Assembly (NCBI GenBank): GCA_034430155.1
Contig: DAOUET010000135.1
Coordinates: 1 to 64,000, forward strand
Direction of reading: 5' to 3'
DNA: 64,000 bases
Origin: DAOUET01 sp034430155
GTDB taxonomy: Bacteria > Chloroflexota > Anaerolineae > Anaerolineales > UBA4823
Made by a program: the position numbers and the translations under genes. The notes beneath the pieces are model-generated. The model made no database searches, was not told where the DNA came from, and saw only the letters and a program-made list of their open reading frames with translations. Below are positions 35,101-42,568 of this stretch, piece by piece. Each line of letters begins with the position of its first letter. The first letter of the stretch is position 1.

Positions 35101-35669
35101 AACATATTGGACCCAACGCTTCCCACTACCACTGTTCCAGAGTTTAGTCCAACATGTAGCTGCAAACCAAAATTAACACCTTCTTTCAGGTATTGATTAT
35201 AGTTTGCGATCTCCGCTTGCATGTCCATTGCAGCTCTCACAGCTCTTTCCGCATCGTTTTCATGAGCGATAGGCGCGCCGAAAAGTGCCATCAAGCCGTC
35301 ACCTAAAATCTTATCTACTGTACCTTCATATTCATAAACTTTCTCTACCAGCATGCGGATGACTTTTTGAACGAGATCGAATAAGTCCTCGCTGTCCATT
35401 TCCTCAGCCAGGACGGTATAATCACAGATGTCAACAAATAAGACGGTTACATTGCGGCGCTGACCAGCAGCTTCTAACCCAGCTTGCTTGAAGCGCTCGA
35501 TCAGATCAGCACCAATCATCACCCCAATGGGCTCAGAGGTATTGGGTATTTCAGGAACCGTTTGGACAGGAAATTTTATTTCAGCCTCTTCCAGGCGTGT
35601 ACCACAATTTCCGCAAAAACGCATCCCTGGAGGATTATTAAAGCCGCATTGAGGACATTGAAGAGACAT
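32181..35669 (-). CDS. Zinc-ribbon/adenylate-guanylate cyclase/AAA-ATPase/TPR protein
   Basis: A 1162-residue multidomain signalling protein. C5, C8, C19 and C22 form a zinc ribbon. Residues about 70-260 are a class III cyclase domain with metal-binding D80 (VLFVDICDY) and D124 (KILGDGLMALFG). Next is an ORC/AAA-like ATPase with ITGEAGIGKSRL and LILEDLHWADD (Walker A and B). About 700-1162 hold ten or more TPR units (for example YNNLGLLGLIRGDLRDSETNF). It probably makes cAMP or cGMP in response to a protein or ligand bound by the TPR/ATPase part. A near-identical zinc-ribbon layout occurs in the histidine kinase at 41405. Confidence 0.88.
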   Translation of the reverse strand: MSLQCPQCGFNNPPGMRFCGNCGTRLEEAEIKFPVQTVPEIPNTSEPIGVMIGADLIERFKQAGLEAAGQRRNVTVLFVDICDYTVLAEEMDSEDLFDLVQKVIRMLVEKVYEYEGTVDKILGDGLMALFGAPIAHENDAERAVRAAMDMQAEIANYNQYLKEGVNFGLQLHVGLNSGTVVVGSVGSNMLMDYTAIGDTVNLANRLEEVAEAGMVLVSESVFRSCKALFDFHLIPSLILKGISKEVPGYRLLGIKSRQGSVRGLEGLRAPLVGRDVELQCLKNVVQSLLNQREGQFVLITGEAGIGKSRLTSELKAQIEHTPVRIIEGQSLTYRRSVSYWIFLGLLRNYIDVTDQTPPNVVRERLVTKVYDALGGQAAEVLPYLEHLFSLEHFDVKAAERLSYLDASQLRQRIFIAVRDLLLAEARQRPLMLILEDLHWADDTSLELLLFLIDAIKQAPLLVYAITRPFQGGILGEIASHAQAGLKERFIPIHLKSLSQDQSERLLFELLAIPNLPDELRMDVLQRSAGIPFYLEEILRMLIEEQVIKHEDGQWQLAPGKDFIGMGVPDNLRGLILTRFDRLGPEHRKVLQAAAVIGKQFNLHLLAEILHTIKADHLQQLLADLVGRGFILHPSGISTSDFSFRHVLTSDAIYSTLLKRHRRELHGSAAEAIENIYADHLESQIEVLADHYLRSTKLDRALLYLILAGQKAARDYANEQARRHYETALSLFSQASPSASQSYQVHQGLGDVLVFVGEYQSAREHFQIALAVIGNSDSDRFVTERSILQRKIGTTFERQGDFERALVHLTDAWASIENIQPSPQVEKAEVLNEMGWIQFLRGNFDKAGKNLMDALELVETCRKYDVIASIHNRLGAVAYHQRKYDKASAHVRKSLALRETIGDMSGVARLYNNLGLLGLIRGDLRDSETNFTRSIEILERIGDAEGIALSFTNLGLVQYDRGDFDSAEANLNKSLAVTEQIGHRFYRGRALMYLGRLRTAQGNFGQAEKLLSESIQILEELGAQDDLVDAGYYAAENCFAQVDLDCALSWINESLEMMKDIDKEGLGASVQRGRLLRLRGAIARVQGEYQSAEELLNESANIFSASYERLEAAKTVLELGNLAYCQDNILEARQHFQEARLLFYQFGAEKYLKLAEKTLEQLV

Positions 35670-35847
35670 CCAAAAACCTTAAATGTGACGAGTTCTACTC
35701 GTCTTAACTAAAATCTTAATCGCATCTATTTGATAAAAATATACCATGCTAATTGGATCTTACCCCTATCAAAACCGTTACGACGTATTCGGATTCATTG
35801 CAATAACATAATATCTACAACTACCATCAATTTACCATCAATTAACG

Positions 35848-35876
35848 TTGACAGCTTAACCTAACCTTATTATAAT
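35848..35876 (+). promoter_or_regulatory. Perfect-consensus sigma70 promoter of rplU-rpmA-rpmE
   Basis: TTGACA (35848-35853), exactly 17 nt, and TATAAT (35871-35876). This is the full consensus, fitting a highly expressed ribosomal protein operon. Predicted start about 35883. Confidence 0.85.
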
Positions 35877-35882
35877 AATGTT

Positions 35883-36005
35883 AGCCCCGGCTAAGGACGC
35901 TGGGGCAAAATATTGTAATTCCCAACTTCCCCGCACCTCAGCGCCAAGAATTCTTGAAATTATATGCGCAGATCGTGTGGCGAAGCGAAGATTGGAGAAG
36001 AATCC
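35883..36005 (+). promoter_or_regulatory. Leader of the rplU operon, possible r-protein regulatory site
   Basis: About 120 nt of untranslated leader, beginning with a GCCCC...GGGGC hairpin (35883-35906). GGAG (35993-35996) is the rplU ribosome binding site. Long leaders before L21 genes are often autoregulatory; I cannot match this one to a known class. The rest of the 336-bp gap (35670-35847) shows no gene. Confidence 0.45.
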
Positions 36006-36344
36006 ATGAAATATGCTATTGTAGAAGATGGTGGCAAGCAATATAAAGCCGTCGAAGGCAATACCATCGCAGTTGATCACTACAATTCAGAACCTGGTGA
36101 AAAAATCGATTTGGACCATGTGCTATTAATTTCCTCTGAGGATGAGATAAGCATTGGCACTCCCTTTATTGAAGGTGCCAAAGTGGAAGCGACAGTTGAA
36201 GACCATTTCAAGGGTCCCAAAATCGTAGTTTTCAAATACAAGCCAAAAATCCGTTATCGAGTCAAGCGAGGCCATCGACAGAGGTATACCCGATTGAGAA
36301 TAGATGCAATCGTAACGGATTCAGGAGGTAATCATGGCTCATAA
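36006..36344 (+). CDS. rplU: 50S ribosomal protein L21
   Basis: A 112-residue L21: MKYAIVEDGGKQYKAVEGNTI at the start and KGPKIVVFKYKPKIRYRVKRGHRQRYTRLRI toward the end are diagnostic. Slightly longer than the usual 103. ATG 36006 with GGAG nine nt upstream is used; the longer frame from 35964 has no support. Its end overlaps rpmA by 11 nt, as expected for a coupled pair. Confidence 0.96.
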   Translation: MKYAIVEDGGKQYKAVEGNTIAVDHYNSEPGEKIDLDHVLLISSEDEISIGTPFIEGAKVEATVEDHFKGPKIVVFKYKPKIRYRVKRGHRQRYTRLRIDAIVTDSGGNHGS

Positions 36345-36600
36345 AAAAGGTGGCGGTTCAAGCCGTAACAATCGAGATAGCAAATCGAAACGATTGGGCG
36401 TAAAGAAATTTGGTGGCGAGTATGTTCTATCTGGCAATATCTTGGTCCGCCAACGAGGTACCCGCATAAAGCCTGGTCAAAATGTAGGCAGAGGATCTGA
36501 TGACACACTCTTTGCTACGATTGAAGGGATCGTAATTTACGAAACCATTCGCGACGGACAGAAACGTGTAAATGTAGCGCCCGTTGAAGAAGATAAATAG
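36334..36600 (+). CDS. rpmA: 50S ribosomal protein L27
   Basis: An 88-residue L27: MAHKKGGGSSRNNRDSKSKRLGVKKFGG and VRQRGTRIKPGQNVGRGSDDTLFA are characteristic. The N-terminus starts directly at AHKKGGG, with no cleaved Firmicutes-type leader peptide. AGGAGG lies five nt before ATG. Confidence 0.97.
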   Translation: MAHKKGGGSSRNNRDSKSKRLGVKKFGGEYVLSGNILVRQRGTRIKPGQNVGRGSDDTLFATIEGIVIYETIRDGQKRVNVAPVEEDK

Positions 36601-36688
36601 AATGTGACCCTAAGTGATTTCCTGTTCAAGGAAACACACTGATTGCTGGTTTCACAAATATCTAAGAGATTTATAGAGGTCATTTATT

Positions 36689-37162
36689 ATGAAAGAAGGT
36701 ATTCATCCAACTTATTATCCAGATGCACAAGTTATTTGCGCGTGCGGAAATACCTGGACAACCGGATCGACACAAAAAATTATTCGCACAGACATGTGTT
36801 CCCAGTGCCATCCATTTTATACCGGTGAGCAGCGTATCGTAGACACTGAGGGTCAAGTAGACCGCTTTTATAAGAAATTACAGGCTCGGCAGCAATACCT
36901 AGAGGAGGTCGAAGCCCGCGAGGCATCCCGCACTTCTCCAGAAAGACCTATCGAGGAGTTGGAGCTTGGAAGCCGTGCGGTTGAGGCTCTCGCTAAGGCC
37001 GGCATCATAAAAGTCGGTCAAGCTCTTGACCGTCTGGCTATGGGTGAAAGTGCTTTACTCGCCATTGATGGGTTCGGGCGGAAATCTTTAGCAGATCTAA
37101 AGAAGCGTCTTCGACAATTTGGTTATCAATTACCCGAGGCCGCTCAAGAGATCCAAACTTAA
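36689..37162 (+). CDS. rpmE: Ribosomal protein L31 fused to an RNA polymerase alpha-CTD-like domain
   Basis: A 157-residue protein. Residues 1-66 are a zinc-type L31 (MKEGIHPTYY, C17, C19, C37, C40, HPFYTG). A charged linker (67-86) leads to 87-147: PIEELELGSRAVEALAKAGI, a variable middle, and IDGFGRKSLADLKKRLRQFG. This second part follows the alpha C-terminal domain pattern of RNA polymerase (DLELTVRSANCL...NLGKKSLTEIK in E. coli), with R96, G130, K132 and S133 at positions equivalent to R265, G296, K298 and S299. It might tether the ribosome to DNA, RNA polymerase or other partners; that is speculation. GAGG lies 9 nt upstream of the ATG. Confidence 0.88.
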   Translation: MKEGIHPTYYPDAQVICACGNTWTTGSTQKIIRTDMCSQCHPFYTGEQRIVDTEGQVDRFYKKLQARQQYLEEVEAREASRTSPERPIEELELGSRAVEALAKAGIIKVGQALDRLAMGESALLAIDGFGRKSLADLKKRLRQFGYQLPEAAQEIQT

Positions 37163-37569
37163 TATCTATCCTTCTTTATGAAAACTCCTTTGATATACCA
37201 GGGAAATCTGAGCTATCCAATAAACTAGATTCCTGAGGTTGATCAAAATACCCAGACCCCATCCCATCGGGCGTTGCCTTATTCACTTTGAGTTCAAATT
37301 CCCCAAGGGAGGGGTCAAAGTTTAACTGATAAGGGCAGGCAGATCGCGATCTGCCTGCCCCGATTCAGAATTGTCTCTCCTTATTTTCCAAATCAGCCTG
37401 GTATCTTGTTGCTAAGTCAACCCATGAGTAGCATTCGACTCAAAGATCGGGGGAGGTTTTTCGTTGGCTGGCGTTCGTTTAACTATAGGATCAAGTCTTT
37501 TCTCCATGATTTATAATTAATCATCAAGTCTTCCTGGATTAAATGCTTCAAAAATGTTTCGGAGGAAAC
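37163..37569. other. Intergenic region between rpmE and tdk
   Basis: 407 bp without a supported gene. It holds an imperfect stem (ACTTTGA...TCAAAGT, 37285-37322) and a strong palindrome at 37333-37360. No tRNA, riboswitch or clear promoter was recognised. GGAGG at 37561-37565 is the tdk ribosome binding site. Confidence 0.5.
37333..37360. terminator. Perfect 28-bp palindrome downstream of rpmE
   Basis: GGGCAGGCAGATCG is followed directly by its exact complement CGATCTGCCTGCCC. It would form a very stable hairpin, but no T-run follows on either strand, so termination is uncertain; it may instead be a protein-binding site. Confidence 0.45.
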
Positions 37570-38142
37570 ATGATTCATCGCTCTGGCTCAGTCGAGGTTA
37601 TCGTAGGATCAATGTTCAGCGGTAAAACAGACGAACTCATCCGGCGTTTACGCAGAGCAACCATTGCACGGCAAAAAGTCCAGGTCTTTAAACCCGCAAT
37701 AGATAATCGCTATAATGAAGAAAAGGTTACATCACATGCTGGTACGGATTTTATTGCTTTACCTATTTCTACTGCTAATGATATCCTGTTAAATTTGGAT
37801 GAAGATACCACCGTGGTCGCCATCGATGAGGCTCAATTTTTTGACGCAGAGATTGTCACTATCGTTCAGCAATTAGCTGATCGTGGTTTACGCGTTATCG
37901 TTGCAGGACTGGATACAGACTTCCGAGGAGAGCCATTTGCCATGATGCCAGTCTTAATGGCTCAGGCTGAACATGTTGATAAATTACACGCCATTTGTAT
38001 GGTATGCGGTGAGCCTGCTTCACGGACCCAACGGCTCGTCAATGGAAGCCCGGCTCACTTCGATGACCCAATCGTAATAATTGGCGCATCTGAGCTCTAC
38101 GAAGCTCGCTGCCGCGCCCATCACAAAGTTCCAAGAGATTAG
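37570..38142 (+). CDS. tdk: Thymidine kinase
   Basis: A 190-residue type II thymidine kinase: VEVIVGSMFSGKTDELIRR (P-loop), FKPAIDNRY, AIDEAQFFD and AGLDTDFRGEPF (substrate and lasso region), then CMVCGEP and CRAHH for the zinc site. It phosphorylates thymidine to dTMP in salvage. ATG 37570 with GGAGG four nt upstream is chosen. It lies 2 nt before hpt, so both are probably one nucleotide salvage operon. Confidence 0.95.
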   Translation: MIHRSGSVEVIVGSMFSGKTDELIRRLRRATIARQKVQVFKPAIDNRYNEEKVTSHAGTDFIALPISTANDILLNLDEDTTVVAIDEAQFFDAEIVTIVQQLADRGLRVIVAGLDTDFRGEPFAMMPVLMAQAEHVDKLHAICMVCGEPASRTQRLVNGSPAHFDDPIVIIGASELYEARCRAHHKVPRD

Positions 38143-38144
38143 CG

Positions 38145-38699
38145 ATGCAAGATTATCATGAGTTTCTGGATAAAATCATCATATCGGAAAGTGTTTTACA
38201 GCAAAGAATCGCTGAATTGGGAAAGGAGATCAGCCGCGATTATCAAGATCATAATTTACATCTTATCTGCGTCTTACGGGGAGGAGTCCTCTTCTTAGCG
38301 GACTTAATGCGCCAAATATCAGTCAACCACACGATTGATTTCATGGCGATCTCCTCTTACGGTGTTGGTGAACGGCAATCTACTGGTCAAGTACGGATTA
38401 CTTTAGATTTACAGGAAGATATCCACGATAGGGATGTCTTGCTGGTTGAAGACATCGTAGATAGCGGATTTACCATCGCATCTGTCTTAGAGTTCCTCAG
38501 TACCCGCCATCCGCGCAGTTTACGCGTCTGTGCTTTGCTGGACAAAGTAGAACGCCGAGAAATCGCTGTCCCTATCCACTATCGCGGTTTTGCTATACCC
38601 AATAAATTTGTCTTCGGTTTCGGATTAGATATTGATGAATACTACCGAAATTTGCCATTCATTGGTGCTGTAAATCTAGACCACTACCATCCCACTTGA
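38145..38699 (+). CDS. hpt: Hypoxanthine phosphoribosyltransferase
   Basis: A 184-residue HPRT. VLRGGVLFLADLMR, SSYGVGERQSTGQVRI and the PRPP-binding motif VLLVEDIVDSGFT are present, and the C-terminus has NKFVFGFGLDIDEYYRNLP. It converts hypoxanthine or guanine plus PRPP to IMP or GMP. Length and motifs are normal. Confidence 0.95.
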   Translation: MQDYHEFLDKIIISESVLQQRIAELGKEISRDYQDHNLHLICVLRGGVLFLADLMRQISVNHTIDFMAISSYGVGERQSTGQVRITLDLQEDIHDRDVLLVEDIVDSGFTIASVLEFLSTRHPRSLRVCALLDKVERREIAVPIHYRGFAIPNKFVFGFGLDIDEYYRNLPFIGAVNLDHYHPT

Positions 38700-38706
38700 T
38701 AACTTT

Positions 38707-40380
38707 ATGTCCAGTAAGGGGCGTGACTCAAGATCGAGAGCAAAAAGAGACCTACAGTATTCTGGTCGCTGGATTGCCAGGCTTGGGTTTCAAGTGATTG
38801 CACAAGGTGGCACACCAGAGCAAGCCCTGCAGGCCGCTAAATCCTCTCGCCCGAAAGAGACTCCCCAAATCGAATACGTGCCAACCTCACAACCTATACG
38901 CTTTTCTCCTTATTTTGAACTCATCCGTAAAACCCTACCAAGCGACATGTCTGTTTACCTTGTCGGTGGAGCAGTTCGTGACGCCTTGCTCGAGTACCCT
39001 GTTAACGATCTGGATTTTGTTGTGCCTAAAGATGCTCTCAAAGTTTCTCGGCTGGTAGCTGATGCATTAAATTCCCCTTTTTATCCACTGGATGAAGGTC
39101 GGGAAACCGGACGCGTTATCCTTACACAACCGCGTGGAGAGCGGATCTTGATAGACTTTTCTATATTTCAAGGTGTCGATTTGGAAAGTGACCTGCGTGC
39201 CCGAGATTTCACTGTCAATGCGATAGCTGTTGATATCAATCACCCGGATCAATTATTAGACCCCTTAGGTGGTGCCGCTGATTTAAAGGCAAAAATTCTA
39301 CGCGCCTGTTCCACTGATGCATTTCTCTTGGATCCCTTACGAGTCATCAGGGGAATTCGATTTGCAGCTGCCTTGAACTTCCGGATCTTTCCACAAACGC
39401 GCCAGCTGATGGGAAAAGCGATTCCAACTCTTTCAAAGGTCTCGGGAGAAAGGAAACGTGATGAACTATTCCGGATTCTAGAGGGCTCCCAACCCGCAAA
39501 AGCGATGCGGGCTTTGGATATCTTAGGGGTTTTCCCCTTCGTCCTACCTGAATTATCCGGTTTGAAAAATATTAAACAATCTCCACCTCACATTTTCGAT
39601 GTTTGGAACCATACCTTAGAAGTCGTGCAGAAACTTGAGACTATCTTCAAAGTACTCGCTCCCGTTCATGATCCAGATATTTCTTCCACATTGCACATGA
39701 GCATGCTTGCTTTTAGACTGGGTCGCTACCGTGATCAGATCAAGTCCCATTTTAATGCAAGGTTAAATTCAGATCGTTCTCCTCGTGCCCTATTATTCAT
39801 GGCCGCGCTATATCATGATGTTGGAAAACCCCAAACCCAAAGCGTTGATGAAAACGGTCGCATACGATTCATCGATCACGAGCGAGTTGGAGCAGAAGCG
39901 GCGAAGAAACGGGCGCGCGCATTGCATCTCAGTAATAGCGAGACAAATCGCTTGAACCTGGTGATTCGCAACCATCTACGTCCCATTTCACTGGCGCAAT
40001 CCGGTAAATCACCCTCCAGACGCGCCATCTTTCATTATTTTCGGGATTGTGGTGAAGCAGGTGTGGATATCTGTCTCTTGTCGTTGGCAGATATTTTAGC
40101 CACATACGGTGCTACCCTCCCCCAGGAAACGTGGTCGCGCCAGGTTGATTTGGTAAGAGATTTACTCGAATCTTATTGGGAAAGGACTACTGAATTGATC
40201 TCTCCTGCGATTCTGCTTACCGGAGACGATTTAATTAATGAGTTGCATATAAAACCCGGGCCTACCATCGGAAACTTGTTAGAATCGATTAGAGAAGCCC
40301 AGGCAGCCGGGGAAGTCCACACTCGTCAAGATGCCATCATCCTGGCACAGCAATTGTATAAAAGTAAAGCTGATGGTTGA
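38707..40380 (+). CDS. CCA tRNA nucleotidyltransferase / poly(A) polymerase family protein with HD domain
   Basis: A 557-residue protein. YLVGGAVRDALLEYPVNDLDFVV (about 79-101) is the class II nucleotidyltransferase head with its DxD pair; RDFTVNAIAVD and DPLRVIRGIRFAAAL follow. LYHDVGKPQTQ and FIDHERVGAEAAKKRAR mark an HD phosphohydrolase domain. The first about 70 residues are an extra basic and helical segment. Family members add CCA to tRNA or tails to RNA; which applies here cannot be decided. Confidence 0.85.
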   Translation: MSSKGRDSRSRAKRDLQYSGRWIARLGFQVIAQGGTPEQALQAAKSSRPKETPQIEYVPTSQPIRFSPYFELIRKTLPSDMSVYLVGGAVRDALLEYPVNDLDFVVPKDALKVSRLVADALNSPFYPLDEGRETGRVILTQPRGERILIDFSIFQGVDLESDLRARDFTVNAIAVDINHPDQLLDPLGGAADLKAKILRACSTDAFLLDPLRVIRGIRFAAALNFRIFPQTRQLMGKAIPTLSKVSGERKRDELFRILEGSQPAKAMRALDILGVFPFVLPELSGLKNIKQSPPHIFDVWNHTLEVVQKLETIFKVLAPVHDPDISSTLHMSMLAFRLGRYRDQIKSHFNARLNSDRSPRALLFMAALYHDVGKPQTQSVDENGRIRFIDHERVGAEAAKKRARALHLSNSETNRLNLVIRNHLRPISLAQSGKSPSRRAIFHYFRDCGEAGVDICLLSLADILATYGATLPQETWSRQVDLVRDLLESYWERTTELISPAILLTGDDLINELHIKPGPTIGNLLESIREAQAAGEVHTRQDAIILAQQLYKSKADG

Positions 40381-40502
40381 AATAATAAGCCATCTTGTTC
40401 CTCACTTTTAATATTTACCAGATCGACTCGGCTTAGCGGTTTTATTTGGAATTATTCGATGGTCTAAGGAAAAAGATCATTCAAAGACAGTTCACTATTT
40501 TT

Positions 40503-40591
40503 AGTAGTTACGCAGTTCAGGGGACAATCGGGGGTGTTTGGGTGGGCGTTGCCCAAACACCCCCATCCTCCCATCAACTGCGTAAGTCCTA
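40503..40591 (-). repeat. Dispersed palindromic element, copy 2 (inverted orientation)
   Basis: Ends TAGTTACGCAGTT (40505-40517) and AACTGCGTAAGTCC (40576-40589). Reversed, it aligns along its length with copy 1 at 4054 and copy 3 at 54781. The centre (TTTGGGTGGGCGTTGCCCAAA) appears in the opposite phase to copy 1, as if the inner hairpin had been inverted or one arm shortened. No coding capacity. Confidence 0.8.
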
Positions 40592-40673
40592 TATTTTAAT
40601 ATCAGTTCGGGTTTTACTTCGACTTTCTGAAGGGGATATGTAGTTGCGAAATCAGGAGAATAACGGTCTTTTC

Positions 40674-40706
40674 AAAAAAACAAATCCCGGTAAGGCTCAA
40701 CCGGGA
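40674..40706 (-). terminator. Terminator of the receiver gene (minus strand)
   Basis: TCCCGGT (40685-40691) pairs with ACCGGGA (40700-40706); on the minus strand the stem is followed by TTTGTTTTTTT. It lies about 30 nt after the stop of the minus-strand receiver gene. Confidence 0.75.
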
Positions 40707-40735
40707 CACATAAATAAGTCTAATACGATCCAAGA

Positions 40736-41146
40736 TTAATTTAGGGTTAAATTATCCCTGAGAATAGTAGCTTCTTTTTCAGCACGTGCACGCCGTGATA
40801 AATTGTTCAAATGGGCAATTAACACGTTGCTCGGAACAGGCTTGATCAGATAATCATCTGCGCCTTCATCTAAAGCCTTGGCTGCAGTCCCCGGTTTACT
40901 CAAGGCGGAAAGAACCAATATGGGGATTTGGCTAAATTCACGGATAGTTTTACAGACTTGCCAACCGTCCATCCCAGGCATAAATAAATCCAAAACGATC
41001 ACATCTGGTTTCATATCCCGCGTAACCTTGATCCCATCCTCACCAGTATACGCCGTCAACACCTCAAAGGATTGTGGCTCCAGCACTGATCTCAGCATTT
41101 CAGTCATAGTGATGTCATCATCTATCACCAATACACAAGTCAACAC
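40736..41146 (-). CDS. Stand-alone receiver (CheY-like) response regulator
   Basis: A 136-residue REC domain with acidic pocket DDD at 9-11, phospho-acceptor D53 (VLDLFMPGMDG), switch SALS and KPV lysine. No output domain is present; a short helical tail follows. GTG start with GGAGG six nt upstream. It is divergent from a histidine kinase at 41405 and may be its target or belong to a phosphorelay. Confidence 0.88.
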   Translation of the reverse strand: MLTCVLVIDDDITMTEMLRSVLEPQSFEVLTAYTGEDGIKVTRDMKPDVIVLDLFMPGMDGWQVCKTIREFSQIPILVLSALSKPGTAAKALDEGADDYLIKPVPSNVLIAHLNNLSRRARAEKEATILRDNLTLN

Positions 41147-41404
41147 TATATTCCTCCTGATTGGAGAGGGTTACCCCACCCTTTTAAAGATGAGGGAAAT
41201 CTTGGGTGATTAGATAAACCCCATTGCCTTCCTCTACTTGTGTGGCTTATCGCATCACTTGGCCTAGATTATGCACCAAAACAAATTGTCTCGAACTTAC
41301 AAACACTTTACAAGTACCCTTGTCAGAACTTGCAATGGTTGGAAATTGAAGATATGATTAGTCAAAAAGTACTATTAGATTGGTAACTTACTTGATTTAT
41401 CGAT

Positions 41405-42562
41405 ATGGCTCCTAAGATCTCGTGCCCGCGATGCTATCAAACGATCGAGCTGGAAGTACGCTATTGCGGTAATTGTGGAATAGACCTTGCTTTAGCAGCC
41501 GCTCTAACTGAATATGAGCTGGCGAATATACCTGCGATCCCTCCGGGCAGCCCCATAGTTCCAGAGGTGCTCGTTCCAAAATTGGGAGAATATTTAATCG
41601 AAAAAGGTGAATTGGATCCAGACGGTTTAGAGCGGGCCCTCGCCTTTCAGAAAGAGAGATTTGACTCAGGCCAAACACTGTTAATCGGCCAGGCGTTGGT
41701 AGAATTAAATCTCATAGACCGTTCGACCCTTGACAAAGCTGTAACCGAACAAATAATTAGTCTCCAGAAGGCTCTCCATCAGGCCAATCACAAACTTGAG
41801 CGACGTGTCCAAGAGCGAACTATCGAGCTGCAAAATGCGCTTCACAAATTAGCTGAATTAAATCAACTTAAAACTAACTTTATTTCAAATATATCTCATG
41901 AGCTACGCACACCCCTCACACACCTAAAAGGATATTTAGATATGTTATCGGAGGGCAGCTTAGGAACACTGAACCAACAACAATCCGATGCTTTGTGCGT
42001 TTTACAAAAAGCAGAAAAACGACTCGAGAGTCTTATTGAAGATTTGATCCAATTTTCATTAGCAGCCCGAGGAGAATTAAGTCTGGAGATCAAGTCGGTT
42101 GACCTTCGTGATCTTATTTCCAGGATCACCTCAAAATCAATGCAAACCGCTTATGCAAATAAGATTACATTAAGAACAACTTCTCCAAAGAACCTCCCGC
42201 CAGTGCTGGCTGATGAGGATAAGATCTCTTGGGTAATCACGCAACTATTAGACAACGCAATAAAATTTACATCTCAAGGAGGTTTGATCGAAGTAGATGC
42301 CTATACAGAAGATGGATTTGTGATCGTAAGAGTAAAGGATAATGGTATTGGCATATCTAACGATCGCCTCTCAGAAGTATTTGAACCATTTCACCAGCTT
42401 GACGGCTCCATAACCCGCCATTTCCCGGGAACAGGTTTAGGATTGGCTTTGGTTAGAAAGATAATGGATGCTCATGGTGCACAAATTAAAATTGTTTCAA
42501 CGGTAGGAGAGGGCTCTGAATTCTCATTCGCATTGCCCTGCAATAATCATAAAGGTGGGTAA
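41405..42562 (+). CDS. Soluble histidine kinase with zinc ribbon and MshEN-like domain
   Basis: A 385-residue kinase. C7, C10, C21 and C24 form a zinc ribbon. About 58-117 resembles the GspE/MshE N-terminal fold: LGEYLIEKGELDPDGLERAL, then IGQALVELNLIDRSTLDKA. Next come a coiled coil (118-155), H165 in the phospho-acceptor box SHELRTPL, and an HATPase domain (DNAIKF, DNGIGI, GTGLGLAL). There is no membrane segment. MshEN domains bind c-di-GMP in some proteins, a possible input; this is inference. Confidence 0.82.
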   Translation: MAPKISCPRCYQTIELEVRYCGNCGIDLALAAALTEYELANIPAIPPGSPIVPEVLVPKLGEYLIEKGELDPDGLERALAFQKERFDSGQTLLIGQALVELNLIDRSTLDKAVTEQIISLQKALHQANHKLERRVQERTIELQNALHKLAELNQLKTNFISNISHELRTPLTHLKGYLDMLSEGSLGTLNQQQSDALCVLQKAEKRLESLIEDLIQFSLAARGELSLEIKSVDLRDLISRITSKSMQTAYANKITLRTTSPKNLPPVLADEDKISWVITQLLDNAIKFTSQGGLIEVDAYTEDGFVIVRVKDNGIGISNDRLSEVFEPFHQLDGSITRHFPGTGLGLALVRKIMDAHGAQIKIVSTVGEGSEFSFALPCNNHKGG

Positions 42563-42568
42563 TCATTT

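Larger units (their letters stand above)
40381..40735. other. Intergenic region with repeat copy 2 and a terminator
   Basis: 355 bp between convergent genes; beyond repeat copy 2 (40503-40591) and the minus-strand terminator (40674-40706) nothing is recognised. Confidence 0.6.

Noticed and set aside
37285..37322. tRNA-like TTGAGTTCAAATTCCCC segment
   Set aside because: No acceptor, D or anticodon stem can be drawn around it.
37250..37330. Possible fourth degenerate copy of the dispersed element (CCCATCCCATCGGGCGTTGCC)
   Set aside because: Only a short central stretch resembles the element and the conserved ends are missing.
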